From: Sporolactobacillus sp. THM7-7
GTDB lineage: Bacteria > Bacillota > Bacilli > Bacillales > Sporolactobacillaceae
Direction of reading: 5' to 3'
Assembly: GCF_004153225.1 (NCBI RefSeq)
Contig: NZ_SEMB01000010.1
Location: 1 to 64,000, forward strand
DNA length: 64,000 nucleotides
Part shown: positions 38,459 through 48,234 of the stretch, one piece after another
Layout: each line of letters opens with the position of its first letter
Numbering within the stretch: the first letter of the stretch is position 1
Position numbers and translations under genes: made by a program
Notes under the pieces: model-generated
What the model saw: only the letters and a program-made list of their open reading frames with translations
What the model was told of the DNA's origin: nothing
Database searches by the model: none

Positions 38459-38560
38459 GCAGGACTCCTGGGAGAAACGACGAGTCAGGCTCTGGCCCTG
38501 CAGCGAGGGACCCGAGCGAAGCGGCGCGAGGATCGCCGGCGGAAAGGGAGGAATGCCGCA
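38459..38560. repeat. Diverged copy of the Bacillus-type intergenic repeat
   Basis: The block contains GGACTCCTGGGAGAAACGACG, followed by GAGGATCGCCGGCGGAAAGG near its end. It keeps the order of elements seen at 10965-11095 (GACTCxTG...GGATCGCCxGCGGAAAG). It is noncoding; the 38369-38817 interval otherwise holds only the mutS promoter and a weak hairpin at 38696-38717. Confidence 0.5.
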
Positions 38561-38770
38561 CTGATTGATCAACAATATCCTAAAAACGGAGCCTTGTGAA
38601 AAAAAGATAAAGTCCTGGCGGTGTGAGTGATCAGTCGGATTTCAGCTCTCGAGCAATGCCCCATTTTTGGGATGAAATAAAAGAATGCTAGCGTGCTTGC
38701 CAATCCGCAAGTTTTTTATCTGCGATCTGTCCGTCGATCGGCTTGTGGCACAATCGAGATAGAGACCCTG

Positions 38771-38779
38771 TGCTATAAT
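38771..38779 (+). promoter_or_regulatory. Extended -10 promoter of mutS
   Basis: TGCTATAAT is a consensus extended -10, 39 bases before the mutS start. No good -35 is seen at 17 bases, as is usual for extended -10 promoters. Confidence 0.6.
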
Positions 38780-38817
38780 GAGACTAAGTTATGAAATATA
38801 GGGGTGGACAGGGACGA

Positions 38818-41475
38818 ATGAGTTATACACCGATGATTCAGCAATATTTGAACATAAAAAAGCAGTACCCGGACGCTTTTTTATTTTTCCGTCTCGGCGA
38901 TTTTTATGAGATGTTCTTTGATGATGCCAAAAAGGCGTCCAGACTACTGGAAATCGCCTTAACGTCGCGTAATGGCGGCAAAGATGAATACATACCGATG
39001 TGCGGTGTTCCGTATCATGCCGCCGGTCAATATATTAAAGTTCTGATAAAGAAAGGGTACAAGATTGCCATCTGTGAGCAAATGGAGGATCCTAAGCTGA
39101 CAAAGGGTATGGTCAGGCGGGAGGTCATACAGGTCGTCACTCCCGGAACCATCATGCAGGATGAATCGCTTGAGCCGAAAAAGAACAATTATCTCGGTGC
39201 TCTGAGTGCGTTCGAAGACGGGTCTTATGGGCTGTCCATGAGCGACTTGACGACGGGGGAAACGAAAGTTACCTTGATTCCGACATGGGACGGCGTCATT
39301 CAGGAGGTGGACGCCAACGACATCCGTGAGATCGTGCTTCCTTCTTCGTTTGCCGAAGATCTAAAAGAGCAGCTGACCGGACAGCTGCATGTGACGATTT
39401 CCGAACATGAGCCGGAGGCGGTTCCCGAACAGCTGGAGCGAATCGCCGGCAGCATCGATCAGGATAAATTGCTGCGTCCGCTCGGAAGACTATTAAACTA
39501 TCTGGTGACAACGCAAAAGCGCTCGCTCGATCATCTCCAGCCGGCTGATGTTTATCATATCCATGAATTTATGATGATCGACCCTCATTCCCGGCGGAAT
39601 CTGGAACTGGTTGAAACCAATCGGGACAAGAGAACGTACGGATCGCTGCTGTGGCTGCTCGATGAGACGAAGACGGCAATGGGCGGCCGGAAACTGAAGC
39701 AATGGATTGAGAAGCCGCTTCTGAGTCTGAAAAAGATTGAAGAACGCCTGAACGCAGTAGACGCGTTAAAAACGCATTTTTTTGAAAGAGAATCGCTGCG
39801 TTCCTCTCTGAACAAAGTGTATGACTTGGAACGGCTTGTCGGCCGGGTCGCTTTTGGAAATGTCAACCCGCGCGAAGTGGTTCAGCTGCGGCGCTCGCTC
39901 GAACAGGTTCCGGACATCAAAAAAATTCTTTCGGAGATTGACGATGAGTCGCTGGAAAGGTACGGAAAAGAGATGGACCCATGCGAAGATATCCGTGTGC
40001 TGATCGATCGAGCCATCGTTGACGATCCGCCTTTTTCAACGGCCGACGGCGGTGTGATCAAGAGCGGGTATCATGAAACGCTTGACCAATACCGAGACGC
40101 GTCAAAAAACGGAAAACGCTGGATGACGGAACTGGAGGCGAGGGAACGACGGGAAACCGGCATTAAATCGCTTAAGATCGGCTATAATCGTGTATTCGGT
40201 TACTATATCGAAGTGTCCAAGCCGAATTTGAAATTGCTTCCGGAAGGGCGTTATGAACGGCGGCAGACGCTGTCCAATGCGGAACGATTTATTACGCCCG
40301 AACTGAAAGAAAAAGAGCAGATGATTCTTGAAGCGGAGGAAAAACGTGTCGGCCTGGAGTACGAGCTGTTCAGCGAGGTACGGCAGAAAATTAAGGAACA
40401 GGCGAAGCGTTTGCAGCGGCTGGCACGTCTTGTGAGCGGGCTCGATGTCCTGCAGAGCTTCTCGGCCGTCAGCGATGAGAATGATTATGTCCGGCCCGTT
40501 TTTTCAAAGGAGCGAACGCTTTCGATTACGAACAGCCGCCACCCGGTAATCGAAAAAGTCATGAAAAACGGTTCATTTGTCGCAAACAGCATTCAGATGG
40601 ATCACTCATGCGACATGCTTCTGATCACGGGTCCGAATATGGGCGGTAAAAGCACTTATATGCGCCAGGCGGCATTGACGGCGATCATGGCGCAGATCGG
40701 CTGCTTTGTTCCGGCGGATAAGGCGACACTTCCTATTTTTGATCAAATCTTCACACGCATCGGAGCGGCCGATGATCTGGTTTCGGGGCAGAGTACATTC
40801 ATGATCGAGATGGAAGAGGCGAAATACGCGCTCACCCACGCGACGCAAAATAGTCTGATTCTGCTCGATGAGATCGGGCGGGGGACATCGACTTATGACG
40901 GTATCGCCATTGCTCAGGCGATCGTCGAATACATCCACAGCCATATCTCGGCAAAAACTTTTTTCTCCACGCATTATCATGAACTGACGTCCCTCGAAGA
41001 GAAACTGGAGAAATTGAAAAATGTTCATGTCGGAGCAATGGAAGAGGATGGGCAAGTGGTTTTCCTGCACAAGGTGCTTGATGGACAGGCGGATAAAAGC
41101 TATGGCATCCATGTGGCTAAACTCGCCGGGCTTCCTGATGCTCTGATTTCACGGGCAGACGCGATTTTAAAAGGACTGGAAGAAACCGGAGAAAAAGAAG
41201 GCCCCGATGGACGAAAAAGACAGCCGGATCAGGCGGAAGAGGCCGGTGCCGTTCGGGAAGTGGCTGCTGCCGGGAAGAGCGACGCTTTTTCCGAGGAAGA
41301 CAGTAGCGAGCAACTGGAATGGTTTGCCCGTCCTGGGTCAAAGCAGCTAAAGAAGCAAATGGACAGCCAGGAGAAAAAAGTACTTCGGAAACTGTCCAAA
41401 CTCGATCTTTTAACCTTGACGCCGATCGATGCGATGAATCAGCTTTTTTCCCTTCAGCAGGAATTAAAGAAATAA
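38818..41475 (+). CDS. mutS: DNA mismatch recognition protein MutS
   Basis: An 885-residue MutS that binds mismatches as a dimer and signals through ATP to MutL. The mismatch-reading FRLGDFYEMFFDDA is near residue 30. The ATPase has Walker A TGPNMGGKSTYMRQ, Walker B LLDEIGRGTSTYDG and FSTHYHELTSLE. The region after the ATPase (residues about 795-850) is longer and more acidic than usual (EETGEKEGPDGRKRQPDQAE), then the helix LTLTPIDAMNQLFSLQQEL closes the protein. ATG 38818 is preferred over one nine codons earlier, which would leave no room for a ribosome site. mutL follows 33 bases downstream. Confidence 0.96.
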   Translation: MSYTPMIQQYLNIKKQYPDAFLFFRLGDFYEMFFDDAKKASRLLEIALTSRNGGKDEYIPMCGVPYHAAGQYIKVLIKKGYKIAICEQMEDPKLTKGMVRREVIQVVTPGTIMQDESLEPKKNNYLGALSAFEDGSYGLSMSDLTTGETKVTLIPTWDGVIQEVDANDIREIVLPSSFAEDLKEQLTGQLHVTISEHEPEAVPEQLERIAGSIDQDKLLRPLGRLLNYLVTTQKRSLDHLQPADVYHIHEFMMIDPHSRRNLELVETNRDKRTYGSLLWLLDETKTAMGGRKLKQWIEKPLLSLKKIEERLNAVDALKTHFFERESLRSSLNKVYDLERLVGRVAFGNVNPREVVQLRRSLEQVPDIKKILSEIDDESLERYGKEMDPCEDIRVLIDRAIVDDPPFSTADGGVIKSGYHETLDQYRDASKNGKRWMTELEARERRETGIKSLKIGYNRVFGYYIEVSKPNLKLLPEGRYERRQTLSNAERFITPELKEKEQMILEAEEKRVGLEYELFSEVRQKIKEQAKRLQRLARLVSGLDVLQSFSAVSDENDYVRPVFSKERTLSITNSRHPVIEKVMKNGSFVANSIQMDHSCDMLLITGPNMGGKSTYMRQAALTAIMAQIGCFVPADKATLPIFDQIFTRIGAADDLVSGQSTFMIEMEEAKYALTHATQNSLILLDEIGRGTSTYDGIAIAQAIVEYIHSHISAKTFFSTHYHELTSLEEKLEKLKNVHVGAMEEDGQVVFLHKVLDGQADKSYGIHVAKLAGLPDALISRADAILKGLEETGEKEGPDGRKRQPDQAEEAGAVREVAAAGKSDAFSEEDSSEQLEWFARPGSKQLKKQMDSQEKKVLRKLSKLDLLTLTPIDAMNQLFSLQQELKK

Positions 41476-41508
41476 ATAAGGCCGAAGCAAGAAAGGAAGG
41501 AAATCAAC

Positions 41509-43452
41509 ATGGGCGCGATCAAGCGGATGAGTGAGTCGCTGGCCAATAAAATTGCCGCGGGAGAGGTGGTCGAGCGTCCCGCGTCGGTCGTTAAAGAACT
41601 CGTTGAGAATGCACTGGATGCCAAAGCCGGCTCGATTGTGATTGACGTGGAAGAAGGCGGCCTAAAATCAATCAAGGTCACCGATAACGGCCAGGGCTTT
41701 GCTCCGGAGGATTGCCGAATGGCCTTCGAACGACACGCCACAAGTAAAATTCTCGAAGATGCGGATCTGTTTCACATCCATACACTCGGATTTCGCGGCG
41801 AAGCGTTACCGAGCATCGCCGCCGTCTCATATCTGGAATTGAAAACCTCGAACGGAAATGGGCCTGGGACGCATCTTGTTCTGCAAGGCGGGCACGTCAT
41901 TCAGTCCGGTCATTCCGACAGCCGAAAGGGATCGGAAATCAAGGTGAGCCGTCTCTTTTATAATACGCCGGCCCGACTTAAGTATTTGAAGAGTATCCAT
42001 ACGGAACTTGGAAAGATTACCGATGTCGTAAACCGGACGGCGTTAGCCCATCCCGGCGTCCGGTTTCGCCTGACGCATGACGGAAAGCCGATATTTCGAA
42101 CGAACGGAAGCGGCGAGATGAGTCATGTGCTGAGCGCGATTTATGGGTTGCGCACCGCGAAAGCGGCGCTTCCCTTTTCCGGAAATTCGATCGATTTTCA
42201 TGTTGAGGGTCTGGCTGTTCATCCGCAGATCTCCCGCGCCGGCCGGCAGTATGTCTATATTTTTATCAACGGCCGGTTTATCAGAAACTATTCGATTTTC
42301 AACAGTATTCTGGCTGGCTACCATACGCTGCTGATGGTCGGACGCTATCCGATCTGCGTGATTCAGATACGAATGGACCCGTCTCTCGTCGATGTCAATG
42401 TTCATCCGGCGAAGCTCGAAGCACGTATCAGCAAGGAGAAAGATCTTTGCGCCCTGATCACAGAGTCGATTCGACGTGCGTTTCATAAGGAACGCCTGAT
42501 TCCTGCGGTCGGCACGAAGGCGTATCGATCCGGGCATACGCCGTCCGAGCAGCAGGCGATAGATTTTTCCCGGGATGTGCAGACGGAGCCGGATCTGTCC
42601 AAAGAGGGGCGCGTAGCAGAGTCGGGCGAAGCGGCTTCCATTCAATCCGAGACACGCAAGCAGGAAGATGCGCGGCAGCCTGACGGTGTTCCGGAAGCTG
42701 AGGCTTCCGAAGCGGAAGAGGTGCGCGAACCGGAAACCGGTTCGATGCTGTTTCAGACGGCGACACGCACAGATTGGGAGCCGTCATCCCCAGCCGTGCC
42801 GGGCGCACCGTTCGAAAAAGAGCAGCCAGCCGGGGATGCGGTCGATGAGGAGATGCCCGATGAACCCCGGCGCATGCCGAAACTCTATCCAATTGGCCAG
42901 ATGCATGGGACGTATATTTTTGCTCAAAACGAGGATGGCCTCTATATTATTGACCAGCATGCGGCCCAGGAGCGGATCAAGTATGAATTTTTCCGGGAAA
43001 AGGTGGGGGAACCCGCCCGTGAGCTGCAGCAGCTCCTTGTACCGATGACGTTCGAATTCACACCGGCCGAATACGAGACGATACAGGAATATCATGAGTA
43101 CCTAAAGCAAATCGGGCTTAATTTCGAACCGTTCGGGGAACGTACACTCGTCGTCCGGGCCCATCCGACGTGGATGCCAAAGGGGCGGGAGAACGAGATG
43201 ATTGAAGATATAGTCCACCAGCTGATCGAGAGCGGGAAGATCTCGATAAAAAAGCTTCGCGACAGGCTGGCTATGACGATGGCCTGCAAACGGTCGATCA
43301 AGGCGAACCACCATCTGAGACCGGATGAAATTGAGGCCCTGCTCGATGCGCTCCGGCGGGCTAAAGATCCGTTTACTTGTCCGCACGGCAGGCCGGTGCT
43401 CGTCCATTTCACCTCGTACGAAATGGAAAAGATGTTTAAACGGGTTCAGTAA
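41509..43452 (+). CDS. mutL: DNA mismatch repair endonuclease MutL
   Basis: A 647-residue GHKL ATPase with N-terminal LANKIAAGEVVERPASVV, DNGQGF and FRGEALPSI. A low-complexity, E/P-rich linker spans residues about 370-460. The C-terminal domain contains the endonuclease motif DQHAAQERIKYE, ACKRSIKANHHL and CPHGRPV, so this is the nicking type of MutL found in organisms without MutH. ATG 41509 follows AAGGAAGG. It is co-transcribed with mutS and ends before a terminator. Confidence 0.95.
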   Translation: MGAIKRMSESLANKIAAGEVVERPASVVKELVENALDAKAGSIVIDVEEGGLKSIKVTDNGQGFAPEDCRMAFERHATSKILEDADLFHIHTLGFRGEALPSIAAVSYLELKTSNGNGPGTHLVLQGGHVIQSGHSDSRKGSEIKVSRLFYNTPARLKYLKSIHTELGKITDVVNRTALAHPGVRFRLTHDGKPIFRTNGSGEMSHVLSAIYGLRTAKAALPFSGNSIDFHVEGLAVHPQISRAGRQYVYIFINGRFIRNYSIFNSILAGYHTLLMVGRYPICVIQIRMDPSLVDVNVHPAKLEARISKEKDLCALITESIRRAFHKERLIPAVGTKAYRSGHTPSEQQAIDFSRDVQTEPDLSKEGRVAESGEAASIQSETRKQEDARQPDGVPEAEASEAEEVREPETGSMLFQTATRTDWEPSSPAVPGAPFEKEQPAGDAVDEEMPDEPRRMPKLYPIGQMHGTYIFAQNEDGLYIIDQHAAQERIKYEFFREKVGEPARELQQLLVPMTFEFTPAEYETIQEYHEYLKQIGLNFEPFGERTLVVRAHPTWMPKGRENEMIEDIVHQLIESGKISIKKLRDRLAMTMACKRSIKANHHLRPDEIEALLDALRRAKDPFTCPHGRPVLVHFTSYEMEKMFKRVQ

Positions 43453-43582
43453 GCGATTAAGCGTTTTTTAAGGTTACAATGACTCTGTTTTGTTTCTTAG
43501 AATATCGTTGCGGTATTAATATGCTTTAGATGATCGATTCATTGCGCCATCCACATAATGTAATGATTGGTTGTTGTTTTTT

Positions 43583-43604
43583 GTCCCAACGCGGGGCTTT
43601 TTTT
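43583..43604 (+). terminator. Probable terminator of mutSL
   Basis: A short stem GTCCC/GGGGC with a five-base loop is followed by seven T, about 130 bases after the mutL stop. Confidence 0.6.
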
Positions 43605-43717
43605 ATACTATTTAAGATAAATATCAGCGGCTAATAGTAAGTCCCAGCTTAGGCTCAGCCGTCGTCAGAGAATTGGCTTCGTCCAGTTTTTGCTTCATAC
43701 CAATTTTTCGGAATGGC

Positions 43718-43746
43718 TTGTTTTGCGAATGAATGTTCGGTATAAT
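43718..43746 (+). promoter_or_regulatory. Sigma-A promoter upstream of a small gene
   Basis: TTGTTT (43718-43723) and TATAAT (43741-43746) lie 17 bases apart, 24 bases ahead of the start at 43771. Confidence 0.65.
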
Positions 43747-43770
43747 CATGGGAGAAGGGCGGTGATGGTG

Positions 43771-43956
43771 ATGAAGAAAGGCGATATCTTTGAGATTATC
43801 TACCTTGGGAAGCATGAAAAGGGAATGAGCCAGCGGCACGTTCGAATCATTGCTGTTACGGATGGCTACGTCAAAGCTTATTGCTACACCCGCCGCCAGA
43901 TACGTGTTTTTAAGCGGAAAAATATTTTGGCCTATGCGAAGGTGAAAGGGGCATGA
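43771..43956 (+). CDS. Small basic protein of unknown function
   Basis: A 61-residue protein starting at ATG 43771, with AAGGGCGG 8 bases upstream and a good promoter. Sequence features: MKKGDIFEIIYLGKHEKGMS, then RHVRIIAVTDGYVKAYCYTR and a basic RRQIRVFKRKNIL. The beta-strand pattern resembles the WYL-like small proteins of Bacilli (strand-turn-strand ending in RxFKxxNIL), but I cannot name a family with confidence. It lies between mutL and miaA. Confidence 0.65.
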   Translation: MKKGDIFEIIYLGKHEKGMSQRHVRIIAVTDGYVKAYCYTRRQIRVFKRKNILAYAKVKGA

Positions 43957-44103
43957 ACGTACGCCTGTTTCCCGGGATCCGCTATGCTGGTTTAATGAGA
44001 GAACGCACCGGATTTTCCCGGCTTTTTCGAACGCTCCCTAATATCTGTTCTTTAGTTGTGCTATACTGTGACAGTCATGAAAAAAGTGGAAGGACAAGAA
44101 GCG

Positions 44104-45048
44104 TTGACCATGAGGGAAAAAGTCGTTGTGATTGTCGGACCCACGGCTGTAGGGAAGACCAAATTAAGCATTATACTGGCCAAAAGGTTCGCCGGCGAGA
44201 TTATTAACGGGGACGCCATGCAGGTCTATCGCGGGCTGAACATCGGTACGGCGAAAATCACGGCTGATGAAGCCGAAGGGGTTCCCCACCATTTAATCGA
44301 TATTCGCGATCCGGGGGAAGAATATACCGCTGCCGATTTTCAGAAAGATGCCCGGCGTGTGATCGACGAGGTTTCCCAAAGAGGAAAATTGCCGATTCTT
44401 GTCGGTGGGACTGGATTTTACGTCAAAGCCGCGCTCTTTGATTACCGTTTTTCATCACCGGGAGCAGATCCGGCTTTCCGTACAGAAATGGAGAATCTGG
44501 TGAAAAAGCGAGGGACGGCCGCGCTGCATGAACGGCTTAAGGCGATTGATCCGAAATCTGCGGCCCGTATTCACCCGCATAATATCGTTCGTGTCATTCG
44601 GGCGCTTGAGGTGTGTCGCGCGACTGGCATACCCTTCAGCGAGCAGCGCCACCCGATTTCGGAAACGCCTTTTTTTGACACAGTTTCCATTGGCCTGACT
44701 ATGGACCGTTCTGCTCTTTATCGGCGGATTAATCAGCGGGTGGATCAGATGATTCAGGACGGACTGCTTGATGAAGCACATGCTCTGTACCGTCGGGGAA
44801 TCCGCACTGCTCAATCTGTTCAGGCAATCGGCTATAAAGAGCTCTTTCCCTATTTTGATGGGGAAGTATCTCTGGAAGAAGCTGTGGAGCTTCTGAAAAG
44901 AAATACCCGTCGTTATGCGAAGCGGCAATTGACCTGGTTCCGCAGGCAAATGGCGATTCATTGGTTTGAAATGACAGACGAGCCGAGCGGTTTTTCAAAA
45001 ACGGCCGAAGAAATAATTCAATTCATCATGAGGAATCTGACGACATAA
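44104..45048 (+). CDS. miaA: tRNA dimethylallyltransferase MiaA
   Basis: A 314-residue enzyme that adds dimethylallyl to A37 of tRNAs reading UNN codons; MiaB then thiomethylates it. P-loop GPTAVGKTKLS, DAMQVYRGLNIGTAK, PHHLIDIRDPGEEYTAADFQ and PILVGGTGFYVKA are all present. TTG 44104 is chosen because AAGGAC lies 8 bases upstream; the ATG two codons later is the alternative. An extended -10 (TGCTATACT) ends at 44067. hfq follows, the conserved Bacillus order. Confidence 0.93.
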   Translation: MTMREKVVVIVGPTAVGKTKLSIILAKRFAGEIINGDAMQVYRGLNIGTAKITADEAEGVPHHLIDIRDPGEEYTAADFQKDARRVIDEVSQRGKLPILVGGTGFYVKAALFDYRFSSPGADPAFRTEMENLVKKRGTAALHERLKAIDPKSAARIHPHNIVRVIRALEVCRATGIPFSEQRHPISETPFFDTVSIGLTMDRSALYRRINQRVDQMIQDGLLDEAHALYRRGIRTAQSVQAIGYKELFPYFDGEVSLEEAVELLKRNTRRYAKRQLTWFRRQMAIHWFEMTDEPSGFSKTAEEIIQFIMRNLTT

Positions 45049-45092
45049 ATATTTTTAATGTGATTTTTTCTCCTGTGGTGTTGAATGAGTCT

Positions 45093-45121
45093 TTGCAAAT
45101 GATGGAAGATTAAAATATAAT
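45093..45121 (+). promoter_or_regulatory. Sigma-A promoter of hfq
   Basis: TTGCAA (45093-45098) and TATAAT (45116-45121) are separated by 17 bases. The leader to hfq is about 130 bases. Confidence 0.75.
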
Positions 45122-45260
45122 GAGGTCATGGGATCTTTCTGATTACGCCAATTTTCTTCTTGCTCAAGAAAAAAAGGAGGCAAAAATTTTTTTGTTTTTG
45201 CAGGAAAGTTCACATAGAAGTCGAAGTAATGTTAACTAGAGAGAAAAGAGGAGGAATATG

Positions 45261-45494
45261 ATGAATAAGTCAATTAATATCCAGGACACGTTTCTGAATC
45301 AATTGCGAAAAGAAGGAACGTTCGTCACCGTCTTTCTCATCAGCGGTTTTCAGCTGAAAGGGAGAGTCAAGGGTTTTGATAACTTTACGGTGCTGCTGGA
45401 CAGTGACGGCAAGCAACAATTGATTTTTAAACACGCCATCTCCACCTTTACCCCATCAAAACCAGTAACTTTGACGGCTCAGGAGGAATCATAA
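45261..45494 (+). CDS. hfq: RNA chaperone Hfq
   Basis: A 77-residue Hfq, an Sm-fold hexamer that binds small RNAs and A-rich RNA. Sm1 and Sm2 motifs are intact: [51 protein letters not shown]. Two tandem ATGs occur; the second (45261) has AGGAGG at the best spacing of 6 bases. It lies between miaA and spoVK as in B. subtilis, with its own promoter and terminator. Confidence 0.95.
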   Translation: MNKSINIQDTFLNQLRKEGTFVTVFLISGFQLKGRVKGFDNFTVLLDSDGKQQLIFKHAISTFTPSKPVTLTAQEES

Positions 45495-45506
45495 TAGATT
45501 TAGGGA

Positions 45507-45533
45507 AGGCAGCGTCTCGGCTGTCTTTCTTTT
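45507..45533 (+). terminator. Terminator of hfq
   Basis: A 7-bp stem (45507-45513 with 45520-45526, one G-T pair) is followed by TTCTTTT, 13 bases after the stop. Confidence 0.75.
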
Positions 45534-45765
45534 AGCAAAGAGAAAAGAGATAGACATTAGAGGGTTTTTCCTATACTCAAGATTGCGAACGTCTGTCATC
45601 TTCTGAATATATTTCGTTAATCATAAGATGATCTTAACCTTGGCCAATTTATTATGTATTCGAAAAATGGGCGATTGTCACGCTTGAGATCGTTAGGGCG
45701 TATACATAGAAGAGCAAAAGGCCGGGCTGGATCGGGTATCGAATATCAGAGGGGTGGTCGGAATC

Positions 45766-46719
45766 GTGAGGGAAGCCTACACTTTTACTCAGAAAAGTCA
45801 AATCAATGTGATCTTCAACCAAAAGAAAGAGAAGAATGCTCCCGAAGCTTTTCCTATAGAAGAAAAAGTGAATCATGCGCCGCTGGAGAGGCTTGAGTCG
45901 AAATTGGATCGTCTGATCGGTCTTGATGATGTAAAACGAATGGTCAGAGAGCTGTATGCCTGGCTCTATATTTACCGGAGACGGGAAGCCGCACATCTCA
46001 AAGTGCAAAAACAGTCGCTTCACATGCTTTTCAAAGGGAATCCGGGCACAGGAAAGACGACGGTCGCTAGACTGCTCGGCGAGATGTTCCGCGAGATGGA
46101 CATTCTGTCGAAGGGGCATCTGGTTGAGGCCGAACGGGCCGATCTTGTCGGTGAATACATCGGTCAGACGGCACAGAAAACCCGAGATCTCATCAAGAAG
46201 TCGCTCGGAGGGGTGCTTTTCATCGACGAGGCCTACTCGCTGGCACGAGGCGGGGATAAGGATTTTGGAAAAGAAGCCATTGATACGCTGGTTAAGCAAA
46301 TGGAAGATCACAAAGATGAATTTATTCTGATTTTAGCCGGGTATTCGGAAGAGATGAACGAATTTCTCCGGCTGAATCCGGGCCTCCCCTCTCGTTTTCC
46401 GATGATGCTCACCTTCCCGGATTTTTCGGGCAGTGAATTGCTTGCCATCGCTCTTCAGATGATGGAAGAACAGGAGTACTGTCTGACTGCGGAGGCTAGA
46501 AAGAAACTGGCACGCCATTTGAATCATAAGACGGCGTTCCGGGAAGAGCATTTCAGCAACGGACGCTATGTACGGAATCTTGTAGAGAAAATGATTCGCC
46601 AGCAGGCGGTTCGTTTAGTTCGAGAAGGCAGTTACGATCGGGATTCGCTCATGACGCTCAGAGCGTGCGATTTGATTTTTGACGAAGCCGTCCGGAATGC
46701 ACAGGCTGATGAAGCATAG
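45766..46719 (+). CDS. spoVK: Stage V sporulation protein K (AAA+ ATPase)
   Basis: A 317-residue AAA+ ATPase of the CbxX/SpoVK type, needed for spore maturation in the mother cell. Walker A FKGNPGTGKTTVARLL, Walker B GGVLFIDEAYSLARG and the sensor region FILILAGYSEEM are intact; the lid carries HFSNGRYVRNLVEK. GTG 45766 is chosen because AGGGGTG lies 9 bases upstream; another GTG four codons earlier is possible. In B. subtilis hflX lies between spoVK and ynbB; here it is absent. Confidence 0.9.
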   Translation: MREAYTFTQKSQINVIFNQKKEKNAPEAFPIEEKVNHAPLERLESKLDRLIGLDDVKRMVRELYAWLYIYRRREAAHLKVQKQSLHMLFKGNPGTGKTTVARLLGEMFREMDILSKGHLVEAERADLVGEYIGQTAQKTRDLIKKSLGGVLFIDEAYSLARGGDKDFGKEAIDTLVKQMEDHKDEFILILAGYSEEMNEFLRLNPGLPSRFPMMLTFPDFSGSELLAIALQMMEEQEYCLTAEARKKLARHLNHKTAFREEHFSNGRYVRNLVEKMIRQQAVRLVREGSYDRDSLMTLRACDLIFDEAVRNAQADEA

Positions 46720-46834
46720 GCGGAATTGGAAAAGCGATACGTGTTCACCGGCAACGGCCCAATCAGTCAGGCGTTGGTTTTTACTTTTGCTCAGGGAGCT
46801 TGCTGATATAGAGGATAAGGAGCATACAGGCTTT

Positions 46835-48124
46835 ATGTTTGATGACTTGACATACGGGGCTCTCCTGCAGATGCTCACAGAATCCGTTGAAGAGCAGATT
46901 CAGGAGAAGGTGCGGCAAATTGACCGGACGGTACAGGAGAATCAGTATCGAGTGCTGTCCGGTTTCAGAAAAAACAAAATCAGCGACGCACATTTTAGCG
47001 GAACAACCGGCTACGGATACGATGACTTTGGTAGGGATGGCATCGAGGCGGTCTATGCCGACTGTTTCGGAACGGACGCCGCCCTTGTTCGTACCCAGAT
47101 GATTTCCGGAACACACGCGATTGCGACGGCGCTTTTCGGCATTCTCCGACCGGGAGATGAGCTGATGTATATCACCGGCAATCCTTATGATACATTGGAT
47201 GGGGTGATCGGTGTAAAAAACGGGAGCCATGGTTCGCTCCGCGAATTTGGTATCAGCTTTCGGGCGATCCCACTGAAGGAGGGCAAGATCGATATTGCGG
47301 CGGTCAATCAGGCGATTGCGCCGAATACACGAATGATTGCCATTCAGCGTTCGTGCGGATACAGCAGCCGACCGTCGCTTCCGGTTCGCCATATCGGACA
47401 GGCTATCACCGCTATTAAAAAAAAGCACCCCGATATTATCGTTTTTGTCGATAATTGTTACGGGGAATTTGTGGAAACGCAGGAACCCTCTCATGTCGGG
47501 GCCGATCTGATCGCAGGTTCGCTCATTAAGAATCCGGGCGGAGGTCTGGCAAAGGTTGGTGGATACATCGCCGGCCGCGAACCGCTTGTTTCGATGTGCG
47601 CTGAGCGGCTGACGGCACCGGGTCTGGGCCGGGAGGTAGGCCCGTCCTTAAACGAACTGATCAATCAATATCAAGGCTTTTTTCTCGCGCCGCATATAGT
47701 GGGTCAGGCAATAAAGGGATCGGTGTTTACGGCGGCTTTTATGAAGAGGCTGGGCATGGACACATCGCCGGCATGGGATGCCGAAAGAACCGATCTGGTA
47801 CAGGCAGTGACTTTTCATGATCCGGAGAGGATGACTGCATTTTGTCAGGCCGTTCAGATGGCTTCTCCGATTAATGCCCATGTCCTCCCATATCCAAGTC
47901 CGATGCCCGGCTATTCAAGTAAAGTCATTATGGCTGCAGGAACTTTTGTGCAGGGGGCGAGTCTGGAATTTACCGCGGACGGTCCGCTGCGTCCGCCTTA
48001 CACACTGTATGTGCAGGGCGGCTTAACTGTGGAACATGTCAAAGCAGCGCTGGTAATCGCCGCTAATTTTCTTGCGGAAAAGCGATTACTCGATTTATCA
48101 TCGGTCCGTCTACCCTATTTTTAG
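46835..48124 (+). CDS. ynbB: YnbB, methionine gamma-lyase family PLP protein
   Basis: A 429-residue fold-type I PLP protein of the family annotated as aluminium resistance protein or methionine gamma-lyase-like. Near the N-terminus is VLSGFRKNKISDAHF, then TTGYGYDDFGRDG and ISGTHAIATALF. The PLP lysine is in GSLIKNPGGGLAKVGG after VFVDNCYGEF. The reaction of this family is not settled. ATG 46835 matches the family start and has AAGGAG 12 bases upstream. The frame stays open further upstream without homology. It precedes glnR as in Bacillus. Confidence 0.87.
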   Translation: MFDDLTYGALLQMLTESVEEQIQEKVRQIDRTVQENQYRVLSGFRKNKISDAHFSGTTGYGYDDFGRDGIEAVYADCFGTDAALVRTQMISGTHAIATALFGILRPGDELMYITGNPYDTLDGVIGVKNGSHGSLREFGISFRAIPLKEGKIDIAAVNQAIAPNTRMIAIQRSCGYSSRPSLPVRHIGQAITAIKKKHPDIIVFVDNCYGEFVETQEPSHVGADLIAGSLIKNPGGGLAKVGGYIAGREPLVSMCAERLTAPGLGREVGPSLNELINQYQGFFLAPHIVGQAIKGSVFTAAFMKRLGMDTSPAWDAERTDLVQAVTFHDPERMTAFCQAVQMASPINAHVLPYPSPMPGYSSKVIMAAGTFVQGASLEFTADGPLRPPYTLYVQGGLTVEHVKAALVIAANFLAEKRLLDLSSVRLPYF

Positions 48125-48213
48125 TGGATATTCCTAAAATCTGAAAAAAATGTCTGCCTGTGCGAGGAAAGTTCATATCATTTAAGTATTCTAGAAAAAT
48201 TAATAATCAAAAC

Positions 48214-48230
48214 TGTAAGAAAAACTAACA
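48214..48230 (+). promoter_or_regulatory. GlnR/TnrA operator
   Basis: TGTAAGAAAAACTAACA is a perfect match to the GlnR/TnrA consensus TGTNAN7TNACA. It lies just upstream of the -35 of the glnRA promoter, as expected for autorepression of the operon. Confidence 0.85.
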
Positions 48231-48234
48231 TTAA

